A stretch of 64,000 nucleotides of DNA. Origin: Lophius americanus (Eukaryota > Chordata > Actinopteri > Lophiiformes > Lophiidae). Under the pieces are notes generated by a model. It saw only the letters and a program-made list of their open reading frames with translations. It was not told the DNA's origin and searched no databases. The stretch lies in contig JBBDHG010000101.1 of the NCBI GenBank assembly GCA_037951165.1, positions 1,196,001 to 1,260,000 on the forward strand, read 5' to 3'. The translations under genes were made by a program, and so were the position numbers. Positions 1 to 11,413 of the stretch are shown piece after piece. Every line of letters starts with the position of its first letter. Position 1 is the first letter of the stretch.

Positions 1-199
1 GTTTCTCTATAAACAAAAAACTAAAATATTCCTGATATGGACTCTCGAGATAACAATGTCTTTCTGTTTGTGGTCAAAACCAGGCTGGAGAAAGAAAATA
101 CATGAGTGCAGTGAAGAAGAGGAGGGTAGAGAAAAAATGTAGAGAAAAAAAAGCAGAAATTAGTTAATTAGTTAATACAGCTAGTATAAATATATACCA

Positions 200-613
200 A
201 TCAGCAAGAATATGATAACCATTGTGAAGGTGAAGTCAGTATAACATTGATTATCTTGTTGCCATGGTATCTGTCAACGGGGTGGGATATATTAGGCAGT
301 AAGTGATGTGATGTCCTGAAGTTGATGTGCTAAACCAGGGATATTGGGCAAAGATCTGAGTGACTTTGACAGAGTCTATTATGACCAGAGTGGGTAAGAG
401 GACCTCCAGAGCTGGAAGTTTTGTTGGGCGTTTTAGCAGAAACGTCTGAGGAAGGATAACTGGTGAACCCATCCCACAGAAAAGCTATATATATGACAAA
501 TTTCCTGAAAAAGTTAATGCTGGTTGTGATGAGACAGTTGTCAAAAAGTGCATCAAAGAGCTGTTGGGAAACAAAAAGGGTCCTACGCAATATGAGGCAG
601 ATGGTCTTAATGT
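200..613 (+). mobile_element. Tc1-like transposon, internally deleted copy
   Basis: Plus-strand remnant of the fish Tc1 family whose ends read like TACACCGATCAGCCATAACA. The 5' untranslated part and transposase start region run to about 570 and then jump straight to the 3' end, which carries the typical AAAAGGG...CCTACGCAATATGAGGCAG terminal stretch at 570-600. Most of the transposase catalytic region is missing, so the copy is dead. The same 5'/3' junction type recurs near 5.9, 16.5 and 53.1 kb. Family assignment is from remembered consensus; the outer ends are eroded. Confidence 0.6.
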
Positions 614-3600
614 AAAGGCTGATTTGTGTAGTTGCAAAGGAACACAGTATTTAAAAATGTAACTAAGCACGGTGAAGTACAATGAAAAAATGCTGCTTTT
701 AATTGATTTTGATGCCATCAGATTTGGTTATAGTATCATCCTGTGCAAATATTACCGTAAAGAAAATGAAGACTTCAATACTTTTTACAACTTAAAGTAC
801 CTTAAGAAGATCCTGCTCTTAACCATACTGAAGCACTGTGACCTGTTGCTCCAGTTTGTAGGCGAAGGGTTTGACTCCGAGTCCACCAACATGCTCTCAA
901 GTTAACAAATGCAGTCTTCAACATACAACTTTGCACAATTACTAGAAAAATTTGTGTCCATAGAGACAGATGCTCGGATTCTTCACCTTAAATGTGAGCA
1001 AAATTACGTGAAAACTGCACTCAAATGTGCCTAAAAATGTAAAACAAGCAGAAAATCCTAATTATAAATGCACACCATAGGGCTCCAACAAAGCATCTGT
1101 GAAATCTCATAGAATTCTATCCAGTGGTTTTTGTGTGTTAAGACTATTCCCTTTTACAGGGAAACCCCCTTTGATGGATGGCATAAAACGTTAGAGAAAT
1201 GTGACTATGTTTCTACAATGTTATGAATATAAGTATTGATTCTTACCTTTATGCATTTAATGGGAGATTATTATATATTTTTATAGTTAATTAACCAAGC
1301 TAAATCTCCTTTAGGGACATTTTAACAGGAGTGTATTCCTTCACCAACGTGACACCTCTTTGGATGAAGGAAGTGTAAAACAGTAACCAGTACGAAGCAC
1401 AAGTGCAAAGTCAAGTATGTGGTTTTCTCCACTGTCCGGAGGAAAAAAGTAACACCAAATGTGTCAGTCGCTGAGATGTTGTTTTGCCCCGATAATAATT
1501 TAATTATTAAAGGAGAGCGGTTCTAACCGGTTGTGCCGGTAGCTGTTGGCTGTGTCTTCCCTATGCAAGCAGAGACACAGCGCATTTCCCTGTTTCATAA
1601 TGTCGCTGCCTACCTCACAGGCTGTCTCTGCCCAGTCAGGGATGGCCAGAGGAGGAACAGATTACTCTCCTTTCATGCTAATGTAGAGAAACGTCTTCCT
1701 TCATTTCACAAAGTTTCTGTCTGTGGGTATACTGGGGATAATCCTAAAATTATTTCTGTATAGGGCTGGGAAACATACTGAAGGTTATTAGTCTAGACAA
1801 ACACAATCACTCCCACAGGGGATGAGGAATGTCTAAGACAACTAATGTCTTCGGACTGAGCTGAGGAATCGAGACAAGGATAAACATTTTTCCACACATC
1901 TCAGCATTGTTCCTATCCCACGCAAATATTGAAATATACGTTGACACAGAGCAGCATGGAATGTTCTCAGGACGCCGATAGATATTGCAACAGGACACTT
2001 TGTGATACTGATGCAAGGGTGTTTCCACTTTCTGTCCCCATTCACTTAAAGTGGTGTAAAAGTGCAGACTTCAAACTCCGTTATGGCACTGCAACACTAA
2101 TATTTTATTTTTTAGGCTCTTATTTCAACATTGATTACACTTATTTTCTTCTATTACACGTACCATATTACTTATTGATAAACTTTGATTAATTTTTAGA
2201 GACAATTTAACATATAATGTTTAACATTCACAAATATCATTAAATTTCCCCTTTCGACAAAAAGTTTTATCTTAAATATCATCAAGCAGTACTCCAATCT
2301 GGGAAGTTTGTTGTTTACCATTTGCAGTTTTAAAGGCTGCGTTAATGGTGGTATAACTTTTTGAAAGCCCTAATTTATCAGTGGTTGAGAGAGTTTAAGA
2401 TACACGTAAAAATACGAGTGAAAGTCATCCATCCAAATCCTTACTTAAGTATGAGTATTATCAGCAAAATGTACTTCAAGTATGAAAAGAAAATATATTA
2501 ACTACATTAAAAGTAGCCCTCTTAGTGTTTACTATTATATAGAATTTTGGGGATTTTGTATACGCCAAAGATGCTTTAGTCTGTTGTATTGTTCCATCTA
2601 TATATCTCTTAATATAGAGATAATATATCTCTTAATATATCTCTTTTTTAAGCTCAATTTTATCTTCATTGTTGTGATTTTAGGTGGTTATTAATCTGAC
2701 TATGTGTTCTTTCTATCATGGTATGTTTGTAAGAGAGCAGCTAATTAGCTTCATTTCAAAAGGAATTAATGAAGTAACTATGTTATCTATCTATTGTGTC
2801 TATCGATCTTTAGCATCATAAATCATTATAATATAAGAAGAACGAATCTCCAAATACTTTTCATAAAAAATCAGCGGCTTTTCAGCCTAATGATAAATTG
2901 TTTTCCAAATAATCCATGATGATATTTAAAACCAAAAAATTTTGGAAATACTGAACAGGTGAGGTACGACAATTTGTGATCTGAAAGGCAACTATAGCTG
3001 TCAGACAAATATAACGGACTAGAAAGAGCACTATTCCTTTTAGATGTAGAAGTATGAGCTTGTTAAAATTTGTAATAATAAAGTTAAGTACCATGAATGT
3101 GTATACTTACTGTCTACCACTCTAAAGTTTAAGTAGACAGATAAAGTAATATTAACAGTATGACCCCAATATTAAAATAAATTTAAAATTAGTCCGCCCC
3201 CAACTTAAAATGATGGACTTAAATCAAGAAAAAATAAAAAAACCAACCTCCATTACATGTATTATTAGAACAATGGATAACTAAGTATGAAGAGATTCTT
3301 ACCTATCTGCCAGATTGTGTAGCGTCACTGCGGCTTTGATCAATGTGATCCAAGCAGAGGTATATAGTGATAAACGCCTGTATCATTTAGAATGAGTACA
3401 ATCTTATTAAATAAACAAAGCAATAAGTTATAGAACGCTGCAGCAACTGATGGTGATGATCCCTTCTCACCACCGCTCAGCTGTCATTCTAAGCCAATTA
3501 ATATAATAATTCAGGCTCTTACCGGTCAGTAAACGCCTCACGATATTAACACGCGGGAAGATCTGGCGTTAGAATAAATTATGAGCCTGTTGGTTGAGAT

Positions 3601-4162
3601 CTAACCTTAGAGAGCTGTGACGATAGGAATGCGGCAACTGTCTGGAGCTGCAGTGACAGGGTTCAGCTGAAACCGGCTAGAAACGGAGAGGCGCGCGGCT
3701 GATATGGGATTAACTGGCGGACCAATTAGTCTGTTATTGGCGTAGTTTATGTTTTCAAAGAATTAGTCTCATTTCAGGAAGAGCAGTGAGTCGAGTGCAG
3801 AGCCATGATAACTTGAGGAGCAGTAGGTAGAGGGTTTGTATCGGGTTAGGTGGTCTGCCGCTGCGTTTCAGTCAGTCCAGCTAGCCGATGCTAAGATTAG
3901 CCAGAGGTTAGCCATGCCGCTGATTAACTCTAGCTATTCCACCGACATACACAAATGCCCACTGAAACTATTCAACCTCACATGTTAGTCACAGAAAGTG
4001 CATACCTGTTTCGGCCTCCCATTTAAAAAGGATTCCTCCGTAGGGTTGTTTTCAGTAAATGTTTCATCTGTAAGATTTGGCTCCTCTCCCAGGTTTTCTC
4101 GCCACTTTTTGTTCAACCGACCCAACCAAAATATGCAAACTCGACTAACAGGTCCTACTTAC
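614..4162. other. AT-rich interval without a supported gene
   Basis: No ORF here shows a recognisable domain and no exon chain could be assembled. About 2400-2495 holds a fragment of a common fish dispersed repeat (see separate entry). A strong minus-strand donor-like site (ATAG|GTAAGA) sits at 3303/3302 and could belong to an exon of the unidentified gene whose promoter may be at 4.2 kb. The stretch 3.3-4.2 kb is less AT-rich than its surroundings. Confidence 0.4.
2400..2495. repeat. Dispersed fish repeat with stuttering AAGTA motif (fragment 1)
   Basis: The segment has the rhythm of a common teleost repeat built from AAGTACTT/GTACTTAAGTAT words, including TTACTTAAGTATGAGTATTA and AAATGTACTTCAAGTATG. 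Related fragments lie at 21.74-21.90 and 50.47-50.67 kb. Family name not established from sequence alone. Confidence 0.45.
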
Positions 4163-4240
4163 CATGCCGTAGTTCCATCGTCTTTCGCATGCGCAATAAT
4201 GACTGACAATCACTTCTAACTGGGAAATGTAGTCCGTAAA
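4163..4240 (-). promoter_or_regulatory. Candidate housekeeping promoter with a 16-nt first coding exon (unknown gene)
   Basis: Read on the minus strand this block has an ACTACATTTCCCAGT site (4219-4233; ZNF143/Staf-like), then a CGCATGCGCA palindrome (4186-4195; NRF1-like), then an ATG at 4178 in a good Kozak context (ACGATGG). The ATG opens five codons, M-E-L-R-H, plus one base, and runs into a consensus donor (CATG|GTAAGTAGG) at 4163/4162. ZNF143 plus NRF1 sites next to a short first exon are typical of vertebrate housekeeping promoters. The downstream exons would lie to the left and were not identified, so the gene is unnamed. Inference, moderate at best. Confidence 0.4.
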
Positions 4241-4439
4241 GACATCACAACTAGATGTTTAAAGTTGTAATAGGAAAACGCATCACGAAAAATCATAAAT
4301 TAATTACTCAAATAAATAAAACATATTAAACCATAAGAACCCAGATACAAATCCCCATAAGAAGTTTTGGGTAACATTAAGTAGACCAAATAATTGTAAG
4401 AGATTTTAATGGTTCATTGCAATTTCTTCCGCCCATCCA

Positions 4440-4680
4440 GCCAGTCCCTTGTGCTTATCCGAGGCTACGTCACTGTTGCAGCTGGGTAAGGGTATTCCAG
4501 ACATCCCTCATGCCAGCAACACTCTCCAATTCATCCTGGGGGTACCCAAGCCCGATAAGATAAATAATCCCTCTTGGTCTACTCCAGTTGGTTGTGCCAG
4601 GAAAACTACTTCTGACTTTTTCTAAACCATGGATCAGCGGCTCCACTCCAAGCTCCCTCAAGACATCTGAGCTCACTTTA
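4440..4680 (-). repeat. LINE-derived 3' fragment (minus)
   Basis: The plus strand reads CTGCAGCTGGG..., then 'attccagacatccctcatg', 'caacactctccaa' and 'caccaactggagtagaccaa'-type words, and ends in 'ctccctcaagacatctgagc'. These are hallmarks of a widespread fish non-LTR retrotransposon noncoding/C-terminal segment seen in antisense. No intact ORF. Named only to class level. Confidence 0.45.
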
Positions 4681-4681
4681 G

Positions 4682-4990
4682 ATATCGATAGAAACGTTAT
4701 TAATCCCCAAAGGGGAAATTCAGTTGTTACAGCAGCTCTGACAGAGATATTCTAAATGTGTATACATCTATATATATATATATATATGTATATATATACA
4801 CACATATATATATATAGATATACAGACGACTGAGAACTTCAAAAAAGGACTTAAAAATGTCCTTTTTATGTTTTTAGCAGAACCTTCGCAGAGTCTGGGG
4901 GGCAGTCCATGATGGAGCTGGAACTTCTGACCAGCCTGTGGCGTCTCAACCTGTCCCCCCTCCATGCTTCCTTTACCCCAGCAGACCAAC
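4682..4990 (-). repeat. LINE 3'-tail remnant with (TA)n microsatellite
   Basis: CGTTATTAATCCCCAAAGGG followed by 'GTTACAGCAGC' is the antisense 3' tail of the same kind of LINE whose larger copy lies at 33.8-35.7 kb; that copy also begins with TATTAATCCC...GTTACAGCAGCAC. A (TA)n tract with interruptions fills 4769-4821. Beyond it, 4880-4990 has GC-richer words ('cagtccatgatggagctgg') typical of the region just upstream of that tail. Confidence 0.5.
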
Positions 4991-5151
4991 GCACCATTAC
5001 CGCTACCCTCTTATAGTTATGTAGTGGCACTTTTCGTAGCCATCTTAGTTTATATTTGTTCTAACGAAGACAGCTAGCAAGGCCTCTTTGACAGAACAGT
5101 CTTCAGACTAATAACATGAGTACACTCACCTTCTATTAAACAGCTAATTAG

Positions 5152-5182
5152 ATATATATATATATATAGATATATATATATA
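5152..5182. repeat. (TA)n microsatellite
   Basis: Interrupted TA/GATA dinucleotide tract in the interval between the LINE tail and nop10. Confidence 0.9.
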
Positions 5183-5461
5183 AATCTACTAAAAATAGTA
5201 GAAAAGTTTTTCCCAACTTAACATGGGTTTTGATGATGCTGTAACTACTCAATGATAGCCCATTTGTATTTAAAATAGACAAAACTATATTAAGCAAACA
5301 TTTATTCATTATGAATACAAAATTATAACATTACTTAAATGAGGGTGAAATTACAATATGTAAAAGTACATATTCAATACATGAGCATCCCCATCAACTG
5401 AAATGGGAGATGATTGAGACTGAAGATCTGACTGCACTTTCAGAATATGGAATCCTGAATG

Positions 5462-5467
5462 TTTATT
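5462..5467 (-). terminator. nop10: nop10 poly(A) signal
   Basis: TTTATT on the plus strand is AATAAA on the coding strand, about 80 nt past the nop10 stop codon; a second hexamer overlaps it just downstream. Position fits a short 3' UTR. Confidence 0.55.
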
Positions 5468-5545
5468 TTATTTTTAGCTGAGCAGTTCCATCTTTGCCTT
5501 CTCCGTGCGCGATGGCCTGATCCCTCCTCATCCTCCGGCCCTCTC

Positions 5546-6600
5546 TCAGAGAATAGGTCTAGGCTGCTGGGTGAGCAGAAGGCAAAAACGTTTCTTCAAC
5601 GTCACCCGATGCCGGGAGAACTTGTCATCAGGGGAGAAGCGAGCAGGATGTGCCGAGCTTGTGGGCTTCCCATCAGGACAAACTTTCTGTTGGTCCCAGT
5701 GGAGGAAAAGAAGAAAACAGCACAAATGAATAAGAGATAAAGTGAACACATTTTTAACTAAGAGAGTCGTACCAATATGTAAATAAATATTCTCCAATTG
5801 GATTCATCCACAAGATTATGCAAATATCGATTTGGTAGCGATGATAACAAGGGCTGAAAAAAATGTTTAGAATTCAATGCACCAATCAGTCATAACACTA
5901 AAACCACCTGCCCAATATTGTTTCCGCCTTTTACAAGCCTAACACCATTGTGAGTCACTGTTCTGATACCTTTCAATCAGAACCTGCATTGGGCAAGTTG
6001 GTGAAATGTAAACAAAAATGCCAACTCCCATGTTGAATTCTGCACAGGTTTATGTACACACATTAAATCCAAGTCACGTGAAACAATGCAAAAAATAGGT
6101 GGTCCCACGGGGCGAGAGGCACGCGCACCCAGCTACCCAGAACAGGATAAGCGGTTACAGATAATGACTAAAATACACGCACTTTATTTCGATAATACAC
6201 AAATATTTTGTTCCCTATTAATTTGTTGACATTCCTAACCATATGGAGTAAACGTAAAAAGGAGCCATGTTACATGTACTTTGTGTTTAACGTAAACAAG
6301 TTTTCTTTAACCCCGAAAATGTTATGCTAAAGGTCCAATACCATAATTTAGTCTTGTTAGATGCTAGCCACTACCGTAATGACGCCTCCAGCATTCAGTT
6401 GAAGTTAAGAAAAGCTTAAAACTATTAACTTATTCCAATAATGTTTTACAGTTACAACTCGAGTAGAAAAAACTAACTAAGACGACGCATGTTTGAGCAA
6501 GCTGCAGAATTTATACTTTTAAGACTGTAAACAAGGTTAACGTTACCTGCAGAGTATACACTCTATCCCCGTTTTCATTCATATAGAACTGCAGAAACAT
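5546..6600 (-). CDS. nop10: H/ACA ribonucleoprotein complex subunit Nop10
   Basis: Small nucleolar/Cajal-body protein that binds dyskerin with Nhp2 and Gar1 in H/ACA RNPs, which guide pseudouridylation of rRNA and snRNA and stabilise telomerase RNA. Two coding exons on the minus strand: 6547-6600 (M1-Q18, MFLQFYMNENGDRVYTLQ, donor CAG|GTAACG) and 5546-5686 (residues 19-64, acceptor CAACAG|AAAG, stop TGA). The 64-aa product equals the human length. Family signatures are SAHPARFSPDDKFSRHR and the LLTQQPRPIL end. The linker after residue 18 (KVCPDGKPTS) differs from human KFDPMGQQTC, yet the frame, length and splice sites are intact, so I read it as functional. The 860-bp intron carries a Tc1 derivative. 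In human, NOP10 neighbours LPCAT4, as here. Confidence 0.93.
5870..5995 (-). mobile_element. Tc1-like deletion derivative in nop10 intron
   Basis: Antisense fragment beginning with 'aatcagtcataacactaa' and 'ccacctgcccaatattg', the terminal sequence of the TACACCGATCAGCC Tc1 family. It continues directly into 'ctgttctgatacctttc' and 'cagaacctgcatt', the region encoding the transposase N-AGSDRKVS segment. The intervening catalytic region is absent, with the same type of junction as the copies at 0.6 and 16.5 kb. Confidence 0.6.
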
Positions 6601-6754
6601 GTTGAAGATAGATTTTAAGCTCCAAAAACTACAAATCTGTATGAAATTATTTTCAGACGTAACAATCTGAAAGGACGCTGGTTTTCGCAAGCCACACGTG
6701 CCGAGGTTTCTCTTTGTACATGCTCAAAGGCGGATATCCTGTTCAGGGCTGAGA

Positions 6755-6782
6755 ACGCAGTGCATCCTGGGAAATAAAGTGG
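6755..6782 (-). promoter_or_regulatory. nop10: nop10 core promoter with ZNF143-like site
   Basis: On the minus strand the sequence reads TTATTTCCCAGGATGCACTG about 160 nt upstream of the nop10 ATG. TCCCAGGATGC matches the 3' half of the ZNF143/Staf motif found in many ribosome-biogenesis and small-RNP promoters. The start site is not determinable; the binding claim is inference. Confidence 0.4.
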
Positions 6783-7329
6783 TAATAACAAACTATTTAT
6801 ATTGAACTTTGAAACAACTGATTAATAAGTCCTTTACATACGAAGGCCAAAATGAAGGCAAAACAAAAAAATATATGAAACTATAAGGCCAAACTACGGA
6901 GCGTGTTTACGTTATGAGCACATGATTGTGTTTCCGTTTGTTGCTTAGTGTCTTTAGATGCTCTTATCTTTGAAGGAACATAGCGGAAGTAATGTTGGTC
7001 GGTATCCTTTTAATGTTGCGTATACTTTCTGACTCGATTAAATAAACGCGGCGTACTCCACGCTCTGTTGCTTAAACAGACTGTAGCTGTCGAAGAAAAA
7101 GTGTTTCTTTAAAGAGATTTAATTTAATTACAAAGAAAATATTTTATTTAAATATAAATTTTTGTTAAATTATAATTTTGTAAATATAATTGAAATGGAA
7201 AATAGATTATTCATATACACAGTGCATGTTAGTGTTATTTTTGTAAGTTTCCTTTCGTTGTGCAATATTTCAGAGGTATTAGTTCAAAGTAGGAAGCTGA
7301 CTTGGCTTCCTTAGCACAGTACAGCAAAA

Positions 7330-9500
7330 TCTCATTTAGTAGAGCAAGTACCTTCAGCTCTAGAAGAGGAGAAGAAACAGTTAGGAAAAAAATTAGAAAC
7401 TGAACTTAAAGATTCAGAAAGAGAAGAGATTGAGACACGCATTGGTGAAATCTGTGCAGATCTTGAAATATACAAGATAGGGCTGCCACAGCCACCATTT
7501 CAGTTCGAAGAGGTGAGGAGATCGGAAAGGGAAAAACATCCAACAGAAAAAATGCTTGAGTTTAAAGGGAATGAAATAACGAGAAGGGAAAGAATATTTA
7601 TGTAAACTTCAAAGCAGAGGTTCAACTGATTAGATCTAAACTAAACGAAGAATGCTCTAAAACCAAGTTAGGTGAAATGATCAAATCGGTGGAAAAATGT
7701 GAATCAGAACTAAAGCAAGAATACGAAAGTTTACGTGCATTGATCACACCATCTCAAGATATAAGAAGAAAGATGAATAGCTGAACTTCATTTACTACTG
7801 AAATAACTGTCATCCTGAAAAAACGTTATGTAGTAGTTTTAGTTGATACTAAACGGTTTGATGCAGTGGCTGTTAAAGAATCACTTTTCCAGTTACTCCA
7901 AAGAGAAGATGCAAAGTCAATTTACGGATCCACTGTGTCCAGAACTGGACGGAGTAGTCAGCAAAATCATAGTCAGTCAGGAAGCCATGTGTCTTCAAAG
8001 AAGGCAGACTCCGCTGCAGGTTTGGCATCTAAACGGGGTTGAAATAAATAAGGGCTTAGAAATATCTTCCCAAAAAAGGAGGTGCTCGCTCAGCAAGAGA
8101 AGTTAAAAATGCTTGAAGATCAGAGGGACCCTGAAGTTATAGAGGCTGAATACAATGTGTATGCTAAAGAGGAATCGAAATTGAATGCTGAAATAAGAGA
8201 TACACACGTATTAAGCGCTATGCCTCCAAGTCAGCTTCCAAAACAGCACCACAGCTTTTCATGCACCGAAGTTCCCCGAGATACATCAGTCCCTACTTGC
8301 TTTGAAACTGAATGCACCAGGTTCCCCAAAGTGCTCCAGTCCCTCGGTACTCTGACAGCAAACAAGCGCCAAGAGAAAGTGAAGCCTCACTTATTCAAGC
8401 ATTGAAGGAATCCCTGGCTATAACTAGACTTCCAGCACTAGAGCCATTCATGTTTGTCGGAGACCCGCTTAAATTCACAGGGTGGAGCACCCTGCTTTGA
8501 GGCTCTGATCGAGACAAGCTGCACAGACCCAGCACATAAGTTGTTTTATTTGAAATTCTGCTCAACTACCAAAAACTCACAAAATGTACCAACTTGATCC
8601 TATCCTTGTAAATGACCTGCTTAGGGTTGGAGGGCAGTTAAAGAAGGTCTCCTGCATCTTTTGAGCTGAAACATCCAGTAATCCTTCCTAAGGAAGGCAT
8701 TGTCACGCAAATAATACTTGACCACTGTCACCAGAAAACTAAGCACCGAGGCCGAGGTCAAACGTTGAACGAGCTCAGGGTCAGTGGGTATTGGATAATG
8801 GGTGCCAGTAAGGTGGTGGTCAAGCATATCAGATGTTGTGTCACTTGCAGAAAGGTGCGTCGACCGATTGAAGAACCAAGTTCACCGAGTAGATCCCTCA
8901 CCCTCTTTCTCATACACGGGACTTGACTGTTTTGGCCCATTCCACACAAGACAAGGTCGCAAAGAATATAAGAGATATGGCCTGTTGTTCATGTGTTTAA
9001 GCTCCAGGGCCATTCACATTGAAATGTTGGAGGATCTCTCCACCGACGCATTTATAAATGCTTTGAGATGGTTTATAGCAATTAGAGGAGCAGTGAGACC
9101 CATTCGATCCAACAAAGTCACAAATTTTGTTGGAGCAAAGAATGAATTGGAGAAAAGTCTGTTACAGTTAGATAAAGAGAGGATTTCTAGATCTCTGGTT
9201 AGAAACCAATGTGACTTCCTGGGGGTTTGGGAGCGTAATGAGCTCTGTTCTGGCTCAAGCCACGGGAAGGCTAGAGGACACCTCATGAGAACATTCTTCT
9301 ATGAGGCCATGGCAATTGTCAACAACCGTCCACTCACTACAAATACAATCAATGACCCAAAAAGTGTTGAACCCCTTGACACTTAATAATTTACTCACCA
9401 TGAAGACATCCTTGCCACTTCCACCTCCTGGCAATTTTGTCAAGGAAGATTTGTACGCGAGAAAGAGGTGGCGCAGAGTTCAATACCTGATAGAATAATT
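7330..9500 (+). mobile_element. BEL/Pao LTR retrotransposon remnant (gag fused to integrase by deletion)
   Basis: 7330-8100 is a charged, coiled-coil-like gag N-terminal region with several frame breaks. At 8400-8500 comes the gag core signature TRLPALEPFMFVGDPLKFTG (DUF1759-like), then a stop. About 8600 resumes in the integrase leader, followed by the zinc-binding H-H-C-C segment (LDHCHQKTKH ... RCCVTCRK, 8715-8850). The integrase core follows (YTGLDCFGPF and SSRAIHIEMLEDLSTDAFIN), with the PLPPPGNFVKEDLY tail near 9440. Protease, reverse transcriptase and RNase H are missing. The second catalytic aspartate position reads N (RSNKVTNF). No LTR pair was recognised. Dead copy. Confidence 0.8.
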
Positions 9501-11307
9501 TTATTTTTATTTATAAGATATTTATGTCTGTATTGTTCACGTCATTTAGTTTTCATGGCGTTTGCCGTTTGAAGATGATAATAAATACTGGATAAACATC
9601 AGTTGGAGCGTGGCTTATCTTTAACAGAAGAAAACATTTGGGAGCGGTTATAAAGACTGTGTGGCATTTCAAGTGAAAGTAAAACTTTGTAAACCCTTGT
9701 CAGTCTATTGTAAGTAATGGTGGCTTTGTCCATAAAGAGACACTTCTAGATGTATAATGAATGTTCTTTAACAAGTTTGTTTTCTTTCACTCATGGGAAT
9801 TAAGTGGATCCGTACCAAACCAATAAAAGAATGTTAAAATATTTTAAAAGCAGGAGTTCCCAATATGTCGATTATGTCATTTGAGTAGAGAACAGATGAA
9901 GTTAATAAATTGAGGGGATAAAGACTTAAATCATAATGCAGCAAGGAGACGTCACATTCTAAAGATAAAATCAACATAACTGAAGGGATGAAAAAAAGTT
10001 GGTGGGAGCAAACTAAAATAAAAAAATAAAGAGTAGTTATTTTATATAAAAGAAAAACAAGAGAGCCTATGGCGGCCTTTAGGATTTAAGAAAAACAAAT
10101 GCCTTGCAACTATGCCTGAAAGTGTTTACAGTTTACATACGTAAAATACGACAATTTTATTGTATCCGTTAAGTGGATACCTTTACTTCAAATTATTTTT
10201 ATTAATGCACTATTCATGATTATGCATTTAATTTTTTCATCTCAAATTATCAATCAATTTAATTGTATTGCTCAATTAAATAATTTTCTATTGATTTTAA
10301 GATTTGCAATTCATACCTTGATTGAGCGGCGTGCAGTCATTTGTCATTTTCTACAACAATCTGAAAAAAAAAAAACCCTATATATGAATATATACTGTAC
10401 AGCCACGGACCGTTGCGATTGTGTGGTGGGAAATTCAATTCGTGGGACATTTACATCCCGAGGTCACAGATTCCTCTGCCAAATGTGTCAAATGGAAGAA
10501 TAAATAAGAGACTAAAGAGACACAGCCCAGACACTAAATCACCAGCGTAGAAAAAATTGAAACAGGAAATGGGATCGTCCAAACTTCAAGTCAAGTCCCA
10601 AAAACACATACAGCATGAACGTAGTGTAACTGAATAGAGGGAGACAGGGTAAGTGAATGAGGGACCATCAACATACTCAATGAGAATGAGAACGGCAAAG
10701 ATAAGGTAGAGGTAAAAATGAACTAAGCCCACTCATACAAAGTGATCAAACAGGGAAGGATATATAGTAATATAGCGGGTTGAGATCAGCTGGAGCAAGT
10801 CATACGAGTACAAACATCCCATAATTTTCTTGTACGTGACAAATAGTGCCAAATATAAAATCATACCTTTGATAGGGAAAATAGGAAAGAAATGTACAAC
10901 AAGGAGAAATTCTAAGAAGTAAATATTCCAAGTTGATGCAGAGATTTGACGGTGGAAAATAAAGCACGTAGCAGAACCTCCTTAAAGACATCAGTTTAAT
11001 GAATTCATAAATACAAGAAATATTCAAAATATAATAAAGATTCATAACAAAACACTTCTGAAAGCTTAGGTTTTGTTTAGCACATATCACTTCCTTAAAA
11101 AACAACAATTATTCAATAAATCCAGACTTTTTTTTAAATAAGGCATTTTGTGGTTCCAAATTTAGAAGCAAAACGTGAACGGGATCTCGAGGGTAATTAA
11201 AAAGTCCAACAGGCACTGACAATCCGACACACTGCTGTAATCTTTGACATCTTCATGGGCAACTATAGCAAGATGTAACTATAAAGTAAAAAATACATTC
11301 TTACATT

Positions 11308-11310
<3 letters not shown>
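9501..11310. other. Intergenic interval nop10/BEL remnant to lpcat4 3' end
   Basis: AT-rich sequence with no supported exon. 9560-9620 (AATAAATACTGGATAAAC) may be the transcript end or LTR remainder of the BEL copy, but no matching 5' copy was found. The lpcat4 3' UTR should extend into the right part (below 11.41 kb); no convincing AATAAA was located close to the stop. Confidence 0.35.

Positions 11311-11350
<40 letters not shown>
11311..11350. repeat. (CA)n microsatellite
   Basis: About twenty CA units with a GC-interrupted end, in the presumed 3' UTR of lpcat4. Confidence 0.95.
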
Positions 11351-11352
<2 letters not shown>

Positions 11353-11413
11353 CTTTTACAAAAAAATCTTATTTAAACATCCTGTAAAAAAGAAATCTGA
11401 GGAAGTAAAATCC

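Noticed and set aside
5459..5740. 93-aa plus-strand ORF with an acceptor-like TTTTTAG in front
   Set aside because: It is the antisense of nop10 exon 2, which explains the openness.
6900..7300. Possible 5' LTR of the BEL copy
   Set aside because: No matching direct repeat at the 3' side could be found by eye.
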